Below are positions 23,045-35,196 of a DNA stretch of 64,000 nt, piece after piece. How positions within the stretch are numbered: position 1 is the stretch's first letter; each line of letters begins with the position of its first letter. A program made the position numbers and the translations under genes. The stretch comes from Riptortus pedestris (Eukaryota > Arthropoda > Insecta > Hemiptera > Alydidae): NCBI GenBank assembly GCA_019009955.1, contig CM032228.1, positions 802,501 through 866,500 on the forward strand. Reading direction: 5' to 3'. The notes under the pieces are model-generated. The model saw nothing but the letters and a program-made list of their open reading frames with translations. It had not been told where the DNA came from and did no database searches.

Positions 23045-23167
23045 GTAAGTATTTATATCACAAATTATATTTTTTGGTTTTTTGAACTAAACTTGGGCAT
23101 GTTGTATAAATTAATTTCTGGAATATTGACAAGCCCACAGAAATAATTTTGAGGAACACAACTTCTC

Positions 23168-26100
23168 CTGACTATAAGTACCGGCCTTATCAGCATAATA
23201 CTCTACTCCTTCCACCATTAGTACTCATGCAGTACATCGGATTGATGATGAAAGCTGCCATCAAATAGCAAATGGTGGTATATTGGCATCCATCATGATG
23301 CCTGCTACAGCATGACTATAAGTACCGGCCTTATCAGCATAATACTCTACTCCTTACACCAGTAGTACTCATGCAGTACAACGAATTGATGGTGAAAGCT
23401 GCCATCAAATAGCAAATGGTGGTATATTGGCATCCATCATGATGCCTGCTACAGGATGACTATAAGTACCGGCCTTATCAGCATAATACTCTACTCCTTA
23501 CACCAGTAGTACTCATGCAGTACATCGGATTGATGATGAAAGCTGCCATCAAATAGCAAATGGTGGTATATTGGCATCCATCATGATGCCTGCTACAGCA
23601 TGACTATAAGTACCGGCCTTATCAGCATAATACTCTACTCCTTACACCAGTAGTACTCATGCAGTACATCGGATTGATGATGAAAGCTGCCATCAAATAG
23701 CAAATGGTGGTATATTGGCATCCATCATGATGCCTGCTACAGCATGACTATAAGTACCGGCCTTATCAGCATAATACTCTACTCCTTACACCAGTAGTAC
23801 TCATGCAGTACAACGGATTGATGATGAAAGCTGCCATCAAATAGCAAATGGTGGTATATTGGCATCCATCATGATGCCTGCTACAGCATGACTATAAGTA
23901 CCGGCCTTATCAGCATAATACTCTACTCCTTACACCAGTAGTACTCATGCAGTACATCGGATTGATGATGAAAGCTGCCATCAAATAGCAAATGGTGGTA
24001 TATTGGCATCCATCATGATGCCTGCTACAGCATGACTATAAGTACCGGCCTTATCAGCATAATACTCTACTCCTTACACCAGTAGTACTCATGCAGTACA
24101 TCGGATTGATGATGAAAGCTGCCATCAAATAGCAAATGGTGGTATATTGGCATCCATCATGATGCCTGCTACAGCATGACTATAAGTACCGGCCTTATCA
24201 GCATAATACTCTACTCCTTACACCAGTAGTACTCATGCAGTACATCGGATTGATGATGAAAGCTGCCATCAAATAGCAAATGGTGGTATATTGGCATCCA
24301 TCATGATGCCTGCTACAGCATGACTATAAGTACCGGCCTTATCAGCATAATACTCTACTCCTTACACCAGTAGTACTCATGCAGTACAACGGATTGATGA
24401 TGAAAGCTGCCATCAAATAGCAAATGGTGGTATATTGGCATCCATCATGATGCCTGCTACAGCATGACTATAAGTACCGGCCTTATCAGCATAATACTCT
24501 ACTCCTTACACCAGTAGTACTCATGCAGTACATCGGATTGATGATGAAAGCTGCCATCAAATAGCAAATGGTGGTATATTGGCATCCATCATGATGCCTG
24601 CTACAGCATGACTATAAGTACCGGCCTTATCAGCATAATACTCTACTCCTTACACCAGTAGTACTCATGCAGTACATCGGATTGATGATGAAAGCTGCCA
24701 TCAAATAGCAAATGGTGGTATATTGGCATCCATCATGATGCCTGCTACAGCATGACTATAAGTACCGGCCTTATCAGCATAATACTCTACTCCTTACACC
24801 AGTAGTACTCATGCAGTACATCGGATTGATGATGAAAGCTGCCATCAAATAGCAAATGGTGGTATATTGGCATCCATCATGATGCCTGCTACAGCATGAC
24901 TATAAGTACCGGCCTTATCAGCATAATACTCTACTCCTTACACCAGTAGTACTCATGCAGTACAACGGATTGATGATGAAAGCTGCCATCAAATAGCAAA
25001 TGGTGGTATATTGGCATCCATCATGATGCCTGCTACAGCATGACTATAAGTACCGGCCTTATCAGCATAATACTCTACTCCTTACACCAGTAGTACTCAT
25101 GCAGTACAACGAATTGATGGTGAAAGCTGCCATCAAATAGCAAATGGTGGTATATTGGCATCCATCATGATGCCTGCTACAGCATGACTATAAGTACCGG
25201 CCTTATCAGCATAATACTCTACTCCTTACACCAGTAGTACTCATGCAGTACATCGGATTGATGATGAAAGCTGCCATCAAATAGCAAATGGTGGTATATT
25301 GGCATCCATCATGATGCCTGCTACAGCATGACTATAAGTACCGGCCTTATCAGCATAATACTCTACTCCTTACACCAGTAGTACTCATGCAGTACATCGG
25401 ATTGATGATGAAAGCTGCCATCAAATAGCAAATGGTGGTATATTGGCATCCATCATGATGCCTGCTACAGCATGACTATAAGTACCGGCCTTATCAGCAT
25501 AATACTCTACTCCTTACACCAGTAGTACTCATGCAGTACATCGGATTGATGATGAAAGCTGCCATCAAATAGCAAATGGTGGTATATTGGCATCCATCAT
25601 GATGCCTGCTACAGCATGACTATAAGTACCGGCCTTATCAGCATAATACTCTACTCCTTACACCAGTAGTACTCATGCAGTACATCGGATTGATGATGAA
25701 AGCTGCCATCAAATAGCAAATGGTGGTATATTGGCATCCATCATGATGCCTGCTACAGCATGACTATAAGTACCGGCCTTATCAGCATAATACTCTACTC
25801 CTTACACCAGTAGTACTCATGCAGTACATCGGATTGATGATGAAAGCTGCCATCAAATAGCAAATGGTGGTATATTGGCATCCATCATGATGCCTGCTAC
25901 AGCATGACTATAAGTACCGGCCTTATCAGCATAATACTCTACTCCTTACACCAGTAGTACTCATGCAGTACATCGGATTGATGATGAAAGCTGCCATCAA
26001 ATAGCAAATGGTGGTATATTGGCATCCATCATGATGCCTGCTACAGCATGACTATAAGTACCGGCCTTATCAGCATAATACTCTACTCCTTCAACCATTA

Positions 26101-28393
26101 GTACTCATGCAGTACATCGGATTGATGAAAGATGCCATCAAATAGCAAATGGTGGTATATTGGCATCCATCATGATGCCTGCTACAGCATGACTATAAGT
26201 ACCGGCCTTATCAGCATAATACTCTACTCCTTACACCAGTAGTACTCATGCAGTACATCGGATTGATGATGAAAGCTGCCATCAAATAGCAAATGGTGGT
26301 ATATTGGCATCCATCATGATGCCTGCTACAGCATGACTATAAGTACCGGCCTTATCAGCATAATACTCTACTCCTTACACCAGTAGTACTCATGCAGTAC
26401 ATCGGATTGATGATGAAAGCTGCCATCAAATAGCAAATGGTGGTATATTGGCATCCATCATGATGCCTGCTACAGCATGACTATAAGTACCGGCCTTATC
26501 AGCATAATACTCTACTCCTTACACCAGTAGTACTCATGCAGTACATCGGATTGATGATGAAAGCTGCCATCAAATAGCAAATGGTGGTATATTGGCATCC
26601 ATCATGATGCCTGCTACAGCATGACTATAAGTACCGGCCTTATCAGCATAATACTCTACTCCTTACACCAGTAGTACTCATGCAGTACATCGGATTGATG
26701 ATGAAAGCTGCCATCAAATAGCAAATGGTGGTATATTGGCATCCATCATGATGCCTGCTACAGCATGACTATAAGTACCGGCCTTATCAGCATAATACTC
26801 TACTCCTTACACCAGTAGTACTCATGCAGTACATCGGATTGATGATGAAAGCTGCCATCAAATAGCAAATGGTGGTATATTGGCATCCATCATGATGCCT
26901 GCTACAGCATGACTATAAGTACCGGCCTTATCAGCATAATACTCTACTCCTTACACCAGTAGTACTCATGCAGTACAACGGATTGATGATGAAAGCTGCC
27001 ATCAAATAGCAAATGGTGGTATATTGGCATCCATCATGATGCCTGCTACAGCATGACTATAAGTACCGGCCTTATCAGCATAATACTCTACTCCTTACAC
27101 CAGTAGTACTCATGCAGTACATCGGATTGATGATGAAAGCTGCCATCAAATAGCAAATGGTGGTATATTGGCATCCATCATGATGCCTGCTACAGCATGA
27201 CTATAAGTACCGGCCTTATCAGCATAATACTCTACTCCTTACACCAGTAGTACTCATGCAGTACATCGGATTGATGATGAAAGCTGCCATCAAATAGCAA
27301 ATGGTGGTATATTGGCATCCATCATGATGCCTGCTACAGCATGACTATAAGTACCGGCCTTATCAGCATAATACTCTACTCCTTACACCAGTAGTACTCA
27401 TGCAGTACATCGGATTGATGATGAAAGCTGCCATCAAATAGCAAATGGTGGTATATTGGCATCCATCATGATGCCTGCTACAGCATGACTATAAGTACCG
27501 GCCTTATCAGCATAATACTCTACTCCTTACACCAGTAGTACTCATGCAGTACATCGGATTGATGATGAAAGCTGCCATCAAATAGCAAATGGTGGTATAT
27601 TGGCATCCATCATGATGCCTGCTACAGCATGACTATAAGTACCGGCCTTATCAGCATAATACTCTACTCCTTACACCAGTAGTACTCATGCAGGACAACG
27701 GATTGAAAGCTGCCATCAAATAGCAAATGGTGGTATATTGGCATCCATCATGATGCCTGCGATTGGAAAGCTGCCATCAAATAGCAAATGGTGGTATATT
27801 GGCATCCATCATGATGCCTGCTACAGCATGACTATAAGTACCGGCCTTATCAGCATAATACTCTACTCCTTACACCAGTAGTACTCATGCAGTACATCGG
27901 ATTGATGATGAAAGCTGCCATCAAATAGCAAATGGTGGTATATTGGCATCCATCATGATGCCTGCTACAGCATGACTATAAGTACCGGCCTTATCAGCAT
28001 AATACTCTACTCCTTACACCAGTAGTACTCATGCAGTACATCGGATTGATGATGAAAGCTGCCATCAAATAGCAAATGGTGGTATATTGGCATCCATCAT
28101 GATGCCTGCTACAGCATGACTATAAGTACCGGCCTTATCAGCATAATACTCTACTCCTTACACCAGTAGTACTCATGCAGTACATCGGATTGATGATGAA
28201 AGCTGCCATCAAATAGCAAATGGTGGTATATTGGCATCCATCATGATGCCTGCTACAGCATGACTATAAGTACCGGCCTTATCAGCATAATACTCTACTC
28301 CTTACGCCAGTAGTACTCATGCAGTACATCGGATTGATGGTGAAAGCTGCCATCAAATAGTAATTGGTGGTATATTGGCATCCATCATGATGA
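23168..28393. repeat. 144-bp tandem array, about 36 copies, intronic
   Basis: Unit starts CATGACTATAAGTACCGGCC and ends GATGCCTGCTACAG. Period 144 (for example ACTATA at 23171, 23315 and 23459). Copies are nearly identical; the commonest variants are GTACATCGGATT versus GTACAACGGATT or GTACAACGAATT. The outermost units are more diverged (TTCCACCATTAG at the left, GCCAGTAG at the right), and one partial or deleted unit lies at about 27694-27780. It fills most of the 6.0-kb intron between the first two exons. Confidence 0.97.
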
Positions 28394-28750
28394 TAAAAGT
28401 GGCTCAGCTCGTCCCGAGAGTTTAGTTTGTTCTCAGCTATCTTCAAGTGATCAACAGTCTTAGTTGGAGTAGGGTAATGTGTTCTATTTGAAGAACAGTC
28501 TTGTGCCATGTCTGTGAAAAGAGCAGTATAGTGGCGTGATAAAGTAAAGGACAGTTGTGTGCCGTCAGTGAGTTATTGGACTGTGTTATAACAAAAACAG
28601 CCGAGTTATCACTCCTTACAGTGAGTAGTAGTTAAGAATAATTTACCAAGTGTGTAATGCATTGTTAAATAAATTGTACGGTGATAAAAACTCTGAAGCT
28701 TTTGAGTGTTTTATTTTGCAATCCAAAATGACTCTAATAAACAACGTTAC
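28394..28750 (+). mobile_element. copia-type solo or partial LTR
   Basis: GAGTTTAGTTTGTTCTCAGC, then CTTCAAGTGATCAAC, nearly matches the transcription-start region of the minus-strand copia LTR at 53848-54208. The later part (GTTAAATAAATTGTACGGTG, TTTTGCAATCCAAAATGACT, CTCTAATAAACAACG) matches the reverse complement of 45545-45640. AATAAA signals lie at 28670 and 28737. No internal retrotransposon coding follows, so it is a solo or truncated LTR in the host intron. Its exact ends are unclear. Confidence 0.6.
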
Positions 28751-29086
28751 TGTTTTTGAAATAAACGTAACGATATGCTGAAATAAGAGGAGATTGTGCC
28801 TTTCCTACAAGTGGGGAATTTTCACAGCCCTCCCCCCTCTCTGGCGTTTTGTAGTGTTTGATCGATCAGAAGAAATAAATTATGTAGTATTCAATTTTCA
28901 CTTCGACTCTTTTACAGTCAAAAACAGCAATTACACAATAGAAAATAAAATAACAGGATTTTTAGTGAATGAAAACACACTAAAAATTCCTAATTTATAA
29001 TGTTTGATGATCTACCTCCCACTGTTAATGTACTAGCACATAAGCATTTACTTTTGTGTTATTTAAATTAAGTTGTTTGCTTTCAG
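28751..29086. other. intron, upstream of exon 2
   Basis: AT-rich intron with the expected pyrimidine-rich acceptor (GTTTGCTTTCAG) at the end. No other feature. Confidence 0.5.
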
Positions 29087-29279
29087 GACATAATGTGCAT
29101 GTCGAAGCACCTTTTCGCAACCTGTTTCGTCTACAGTGCCATCAATTTCACAGGGATGTATACCAAATACCTGACAGACAGGAGTCAAAGGAAAGCCTTC
29201 TTAGAAACACACAGGTCTACAGAAACTAGGTTCAAAACGCAGAAAGAAAACGAGCAACAGGAAAAATTACTCCTCTCAG
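29087..29279 (+). CDS. membrane adenylate cyclase, exon 2 in window (last M1 helix and linker helix)
   Basis: Acceptor TTTCAG (29081-29086), donor GTACTA (29280). In phase with the preceding exon it reads 64 codons plus one base. The first half (HLFATCFVYSAINFTGMY) is the sixth membrane helix. The rest (TKYLTDRSQRKAFLETHRST, then KTQKENEQQEKLLLS) is the charged helix that couples the membrane domain to the first catalytic domain in class III cyclases. The QRKAFLETH and EQQEKLLLS motifs are strongly conserved across animal membrane adenylate cyclases. The trailing base joins to TG of the next exon to make Val of the VLPDFVA motif. Confidence 0.93.
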
Positions 29280-29584
29280 GTACTAAAACATTATCATTAT
29301 AAAATTATCATAAAACGTATATTTATTGTATTATAATGTAAATACTTGTATTTAAATTGACCATAGACTGTTTGATTTAAGCCTAGTCTGGTTAAACCAC
29401 CTGTGAACTCGATAAGCCTGAGTAGGTTGTGGCACATCAATAATGACCACGTACAAGAAAGAAGTCGGGCAGACACCTGTTGCGTAAATTAAGCAATTTC
29501 CCAACTGCTGAAATTGCATATTAACCATCTCAACACAACATACATTCCTTTTATTAGAAATAAACATCCGTAGAGGAGAAATGG

Positions 29585-29690
29585 GGTAGACATTTTTGAT
29601 GCTAGCCAGGAGATGATGAAAATGGGCTACCGTCAAAAGTATAAATATATATATTTGTCTCTTGCCGTGTGTATAATATATATATATATA
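29585..29690 (+). mobile_element. HINE-like fragment with TA/CA tract
   Basis: TAGCCAGGAGATGATGAAAA, then CTACCGTCAAAAGTATAAAT and ATATTTGTCTCTTGCCG, corresponds to the end of the left half, a short TA tract and the start of the right half of the HINE-like family, then CA microsatellite. Confidence 0.45.
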
Positions 29691-30298
29691 TACACACACA
29701 CGCTCACGCAGGCACGTACGCACACACACACACACACACGCTCACACACAGACACGCAGGCATGTACGCACACACACACACACACACAGACACGCAGGCA
29801 TGTACGCACACACACACACACACACGCTCACACACAGACACGCAGGCATGTACGCACACACACACACACACGCTCACACACAGACACGCAGGCATGTACG
29901 CTCCCACAATACACCCACATACACACTCACACAGACACGCAGGCACGTACGCACACACACACGCTCACACACAGACACGCAGGCACGTACGCACACACAC
30001 ACGCTCACACACAGACACGCAGGCACGTACGCACACACACACACACACATACACACACTCACTCACACACAGAAACGCAGGCACGTACGCACGCACACAC
30101 ACACACACACACACACACGCTCACACACAGACAAGGCAGGCATGTACGCTCACACAATACACACACACACACGCTCACACACAGACACGCAGGCACGTAC
30201 GCACACACACACACACACACAGACAGACACGCAGGCACAAACGCACACACACACACACGCTCACATACGCTCACGCAGGCACGTACGCACACACACTC
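29691..30298. repeat. CA-rich microsatellite/minisatellite
   Basis: Alternating (CA)n runs and a recurring ACACGCAGGCATGTACGC or ACACGCAGGCACGTACGC block, about 14 times at irregular spacing of about 30-55 bp. Open frames here encode only Thr-His or Cys-Val repeats and are not genes. Confidence 0.95.
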
Positions 30299-31968
30299 GC
30301 TATGCCATTCTCGTTAATAAATACTGCTAATAACCAACCACTACTTTCTGCTAGCTATGCCATTCTCGTTAATAAATACTGCTAATAACCAACCACTACT
30401 TTCTGCTAGCTATGCCATTCTCGTTAATAAATACTGCTAATAACCAACCACTACTTTCTGCTAGCTATGCCATTCTCGTTAATAAATACTGCTAATAACC
30501 AACCACTACTTTCTGCTAGCTATGCCATTCTCGTTAATAAATACTGCTAATAACCAACCACTACTTTCTGCTAGCTATGCCATTCTCGTTAATAAATACT
30601 GCTAATAACCAACCACTACTTTCTGCTAGCTATGCCATTCTCGTTAATAAATACTGCTAATAACCAACCACTACTTTCTGCTAGCTATGCCATTCTCGTT
30701 AATAAATACTGCTAATAACCAACCACTGCTTTCTGCTAGCTATGCCATTCTCGTTAATAAATACTGCTAATAACCAACCACTACTTTCTGCTAGCTATGC
30801 CATTCTCGTTAATAAATACTGCTAATAACCAACCACTACTTTCTGCTAGCTATGCCATTCTCGTTAATAAATACTGCTAATAACCAACCACTACTTTCTG
30901 CTAGCTATGCCATTCTCGTTAATAAATACTGCTAATAACCAACCACTACTTTCTGCTAGCTATGCCATTCTCGTTAATAAATACTGCTAATAACCAACCA
31001 CTACTTTCTGCTAGCTATGCCATTCTCGTTAATAAATACTGCTAATAACCAACCACTACTTTCTGCTAGCTATGCCATTCTCGTTAATAAATACTGCTAA
31101 TAACCAACCACTACTTTCTGCTAGCTATGCCATTCTCGTTAATAAATACTGCTAATAACCAACCACTACTTTCTGCTAGCTATGCCATTCTCGTTAATAA
31201 ATACTGCTAATAACCAACCACTACTTTCTGCTAGCTATGCCATTCTCGTTAATAAATACTGCTAATAACCAACCACTACTTTCTGCTAGCTATGCCATTC
31301 TCGTTAATAAATACTGCTAATAACCAACCACTACTTTCTGCTAGCTATGCCATTCTCGTTAATAAATACTGCTAATAACCAACCACTACTTTCTGCTAGC
31401 TATGCCATTCTCGTTAATAAATACTGCTAATAACCAACCACTACTTTCTGCTAGCTATGCCATTCTCGTTAATAAATACTGCTAATAACCAACCACTACT
31501 TTCTGCTAGCTATGCCATTCTCGTTAATAAATACTGCTAATAACCAACCACTACTTTCTGCTAGCTATGCCATTCTCGTTAATAAATACTGCTAATAACC
31601 AACCACTACTTTCTGCTAGCTATGCCATTCTCGTTAATAAATACTGCTAATAACCAACCACTACTTTCTGCTAGCTATGCCATTCTCGTTAATAAATACT
31701 GCTAATAACCAACCACTACTTTCTGCTAGCTATGCCATTCTCGTTAATAAATACTGCTAATAACCAACCACTACTTTCTGCTAGCTATGCCATTCTCGTT
31801 AATAAATACTGCTAATAACCAACCACTACTTTCTGCTAGCTATGCCATTCTCGTTAATAAATACTGCTAATAACCAACCACTACTTTCTGCTAGCTATAC
31901 CATTCTCGTTAATAAATACTGCTAACAACCAACCACTACTTTCTGCTAGCTATGCCATTCTCGTTAAT
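30299..31968. repeat. 55-bp tandem array, about 30 copies, intronic
   Basis: Unit TATGCCATTCTCGTTAATAA, then ATACTGCTAATAACCAACCA, then CTACTTTCTGCTAGC; period 55 (30301, 30356 and so on). Units are nearly all identical: I see one CTGCTTTCTG variant near 30727 and two changes in the last full unit (CTATACC, GCTAACAACC). The array starts directly at the end of the CA-rich block. Confidence 0.97.
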
Positions 31969-32179
31969 TTTTTGGGTCTCCAGAATAAACGTGAATGATG
32001 CAATAAATAAATAATGAATCAAAAGGAAACCAATTCGCCATTATTTAGAACAATATAGCGCAATGTAAATAATAAATATTGAGTTTTTCGTTACAACTGT
32101 GCATCGAAATCTCTTGCCCACCAAAAGCAATTACTGCTCAATGAAATTATTGATTCCCGTAATAGTTAATGGCTAATAT
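31969..32179. other. intron, no feature
   Basis: AT-rich intron sequence between the 55-bp array and a Helitron-like repeat. Nothing recognised. Confidence 0.4.
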
Positions 32180-33013
<834 letters not shown>

Positions 33014-33150
33014 TCTACTACTACCAATGGCTGTCCAGTCTTAATCGGAAATAACGGAAGGAACAATGCACAACAAAATGGAAACTCACTCTTCACAGAC
33101 CTTGACGTTAATAAAGAAAAGAGTGTTAAAGACTCAGTTAAGATATATAT
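33014..33150 (+). pseudogene. Penelope-like element 5' fragment (family 1)
   Basis: TACTACTACCAATGGCTGTC followed by a segment translating to NGNSLFTDLDVNKEKSVKDS, which matches NGNPLFSNLEVNKEKSVKDE of the minus-strand copy ending near 8220. It is only the first roughly 45 codons, truncated against a Helitron-like repeat. Together with 32772-33013 it forms a small inverted pair of the two element ends. Confidence 0.6.
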
Positions 33151-33153
33151 ATA

Positions 33154-33813
33154 TAATTGTAACCTCTGTCTGTACATTGATTTTTTTCGCAAAATTTCAC
33201 GATAACATTTCGTTTCACATGTCATAGACACCATAACTGTATTTTGTTTCTTTCGTGTATGTTTGTTTGTTACCTTTTCACGCATAAACGGCTGAACCGA
33301 ATTTTATGAAAATTGGTATGTATATTACTACTAACCCAACTTAGACTTTAGGCTATGTTAATATTCTCTGAGACGAACAGGAGCGGGGGTTATAAGGGAG
33401 GCCTGAAATTAAAAATAGCGATATTTCGTTTCCTATTGCATTTTCGGCAATTATGCACATAACAAAAGTTGTTTAATTTGTTATTTAGAGAAATTTGTTC
33501 AACAATTCTTTGGAACTACCAGGTAACTCACCGGGAAAAATTAATTCAAATGTATGTTAATATTTTGTGCTTAATAATTCAAATTTATGCATAATGCACA
33601 GGAAACGGGAAATATGACAATATGGAGAACATTGAAGTCTTACATAAAGAAATAATTTTATTATTAACAAATCCACAGAAACGACGGGTATTTAAACTAA
33701 ATACTGGGACGGGTAAATGTTAAAATATTGTGCAAAGTAAAGCCTTGCCAAAAAAATACCATCACCATTCAGTCTCAAATGAATTCCCGAGCGAAGCCGG
33801 GTATCTGAGCTAG

Positions 33814-33814
<1 letters not shown>
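33154..33814 (+). mobile_element. Helitron-like dispersed repeat with 3' hairpin and CTAG end
   Basis: Forward copy from about TGTAACCTCTGTCTGTACAT to GAGCGAAGCCGGGTATCTGA then GCTAG|T. The 3' end has a short hairpin (CCCG 33786-33789 with CGGG 33798-33801) eight bases before CTAG (33810-33813) and then T, which fits the Helitron terminus (hairpin then CTRR, inserted before T). There is no rep/helicase coding, so it is non-autonomous. A reverse copy of the same terminus is at about 61648-61690. Confidence 0.6.

Positions 33815-33892
<78 letters not shown>
33815..33892. repeat. (TA)n microsatellite
   Basis: TA tract with a few AAATA interruptions, directly between the Helitron-like end and a HINE-like right segment. 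Confidence 0.95.
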
Positions 33893-33896
<4 letters not shown>

Positions 33897-34452
33897 CTGT
33901 TAACGCTCTAGCGGTCGCAATTCTTGTTTGATCTTTACCAAACTCGAAATTTAATCGTTTTATGTAAAAAGGAAGATCAAGTTCGTTAATGGCTAAAATC
34001 GGACCAGTGGGAGGGGGGTTTAGAGGGAGGATTTTTTAAAATTCAAAATATCTTCGTTATTATGCGTCGGATCGAAAAATTGTATAGAATAAATCCTATT
34101 GCAAATTAAATTTACTATAAATATTGTTCTATACATTTATTCTGTATCTTGAATATTAACCGAGATATTTGCATTTGTATTCTGCGTGTGGTGACCAGTA
34201 GGCTATGTTCGGACTTTCCGCCGAGAGCTCTGGTGGCCGTTTCCATAACTATTCGTCTCTCGTGAATAGGTTTAGAGGTTAGGTCAACTGTTTTTTGAGG
34301 CTAGAAACTACTGGGTTATTACGCCCTAAATAATGTTTTAGGTTTAGAGGTTTCTTACTACTACAGTTGTTATTAGGCCGATTTCCCTATTGTAAAACCT
34401 CACGTGGGAAATCTGCTTAGTTTACGCAGCCCCTGCGTGACGGACTTTTTAG
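33893..34452 (+). mobile_element. HINE-like dispersed repeat, right segment with intact hairpin end
   Basis: TTTGTCTGTTAACGCTCTAG start, G-rich block, AATATTAACCGAGATATTTG, a family-specific insert (GGTTAGGTCAACTGTTTTTT, also at 11170-11200), and the end GTGGGAAATCTGCTTAGTTT, then the hairpin ACGCAG-CCC-CTGCGT, GACGGACTTTTT. Confidence 0.75.
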
Positions 34453-34886
34453 TAGGTACATGAGGCACAAGCATACATTTCTAGTGATGGGTTTTTTATT
34501 TCGAACTAAGGAATATATTCTGAGATGAGATTAGTATAATGCCATTCCAGCAGGAAATCTGCTCAATCTACGTGGCAGTCCTATGCTATTTAGAGTGTGC
34601 TATTTAACAATAGTTTTGCATTACCCTTCTCTGAAACCCAAAATTCCAATCGGCCATTAATAATCTAAAATTAAATTTCCTTCAAACGTTTAAATTAGAC
34701 ACGTTAACAAGAATATTCACAGGGGTTTCTATGCTAGAGTTTATAGAGTATGTCTTGTTTATACATAGGTATAAGACAAAAGTGTATATAATAAAAGTTA
34801 CTGTAAATAACGAAATAAACAAACTTTTGGCATGTTGATATTTGTATTGGTTTCTAAGTTAAGTGGCATTATTGTGTTGTTGGCAG
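34453..34886. other. intron, upstream of exon 3
   Basis: AT-rich. At 34499-34560 TTCGAACTAAGGAATATATT and CTGAGATGAGATTAG resemble the non-hairpin half of the 97-bp satellite at 57.2-57.9 kb. Acceptor TTGTTGGCAG precedes the exon. Confidence 0.5.
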
Positions 34887-35036
34887 TGCTTCCTGACTTC
34901 GTGGCGAGAGAGATGATCCGCGACATAGCCAGCGAGTCAGAACGAGGAGCATTCACACCTCACCAGTTCCACAGGATATACATTCATTGCTACGAGAATG
35001 TCAGCATACTGTTCGCAGATATCAAAGGATTCACTG
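34887..35036 (+). CDS. membrane adenylate cyclase, exon 3 in window (start of C1a catalytic domain)
   Basis: Acceptor GGCAG (to 34886), donor GTAACT (35037). Joined to the last base of exon 2 it reads [20 protein letters not shown], then a [14 protein letters not shown] segment and [14 protein letters not shown]. The Asp of FADI (codon 35018-35020) is the first of the two metal-binding aspartates needed for catalysis, and it is intact. The QFHRIYIH and [14 protein letters not shown] motifs place this firmly in the animal membrane adenylate cyclase C1a domain. Length and phase (2 + 49 codons + 1) match the next exon. Confidence 0.95.
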
Positions 35037-35196
35037 GTAACTTGTACCATTTACACTCAAATAAAAAGCAAACGTTATCCTCTGTTCAGCTTGTTGCGTC
35101 TCATTGTCGTGTTGAAATACAAGTGTAAGAATAACATGGAAATACAAAGATTGCATGGACATAATCATCTAGTCTTATTCACCAATAACACAAATG

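Noticed and set aside
23168..28393. Possible CRISPR array
   Set aside because: Units are contiguous with no unique spacers; the context is eukaryotic. The same applies to the 79-, 47- and 44-bp arrays.
29613..30385. Thr-His and Cys-Val rich frames of up to 238 residues
   Set aside because: Translation of CA-rich repeats on both strands.
34832..34886. Start codon at 34832 for an independent cyclase-like gene
   Set aside because: The upstream part is intronic; the AG at 34885-34886 and the phase match to exon 2 show that this is an internal exon.
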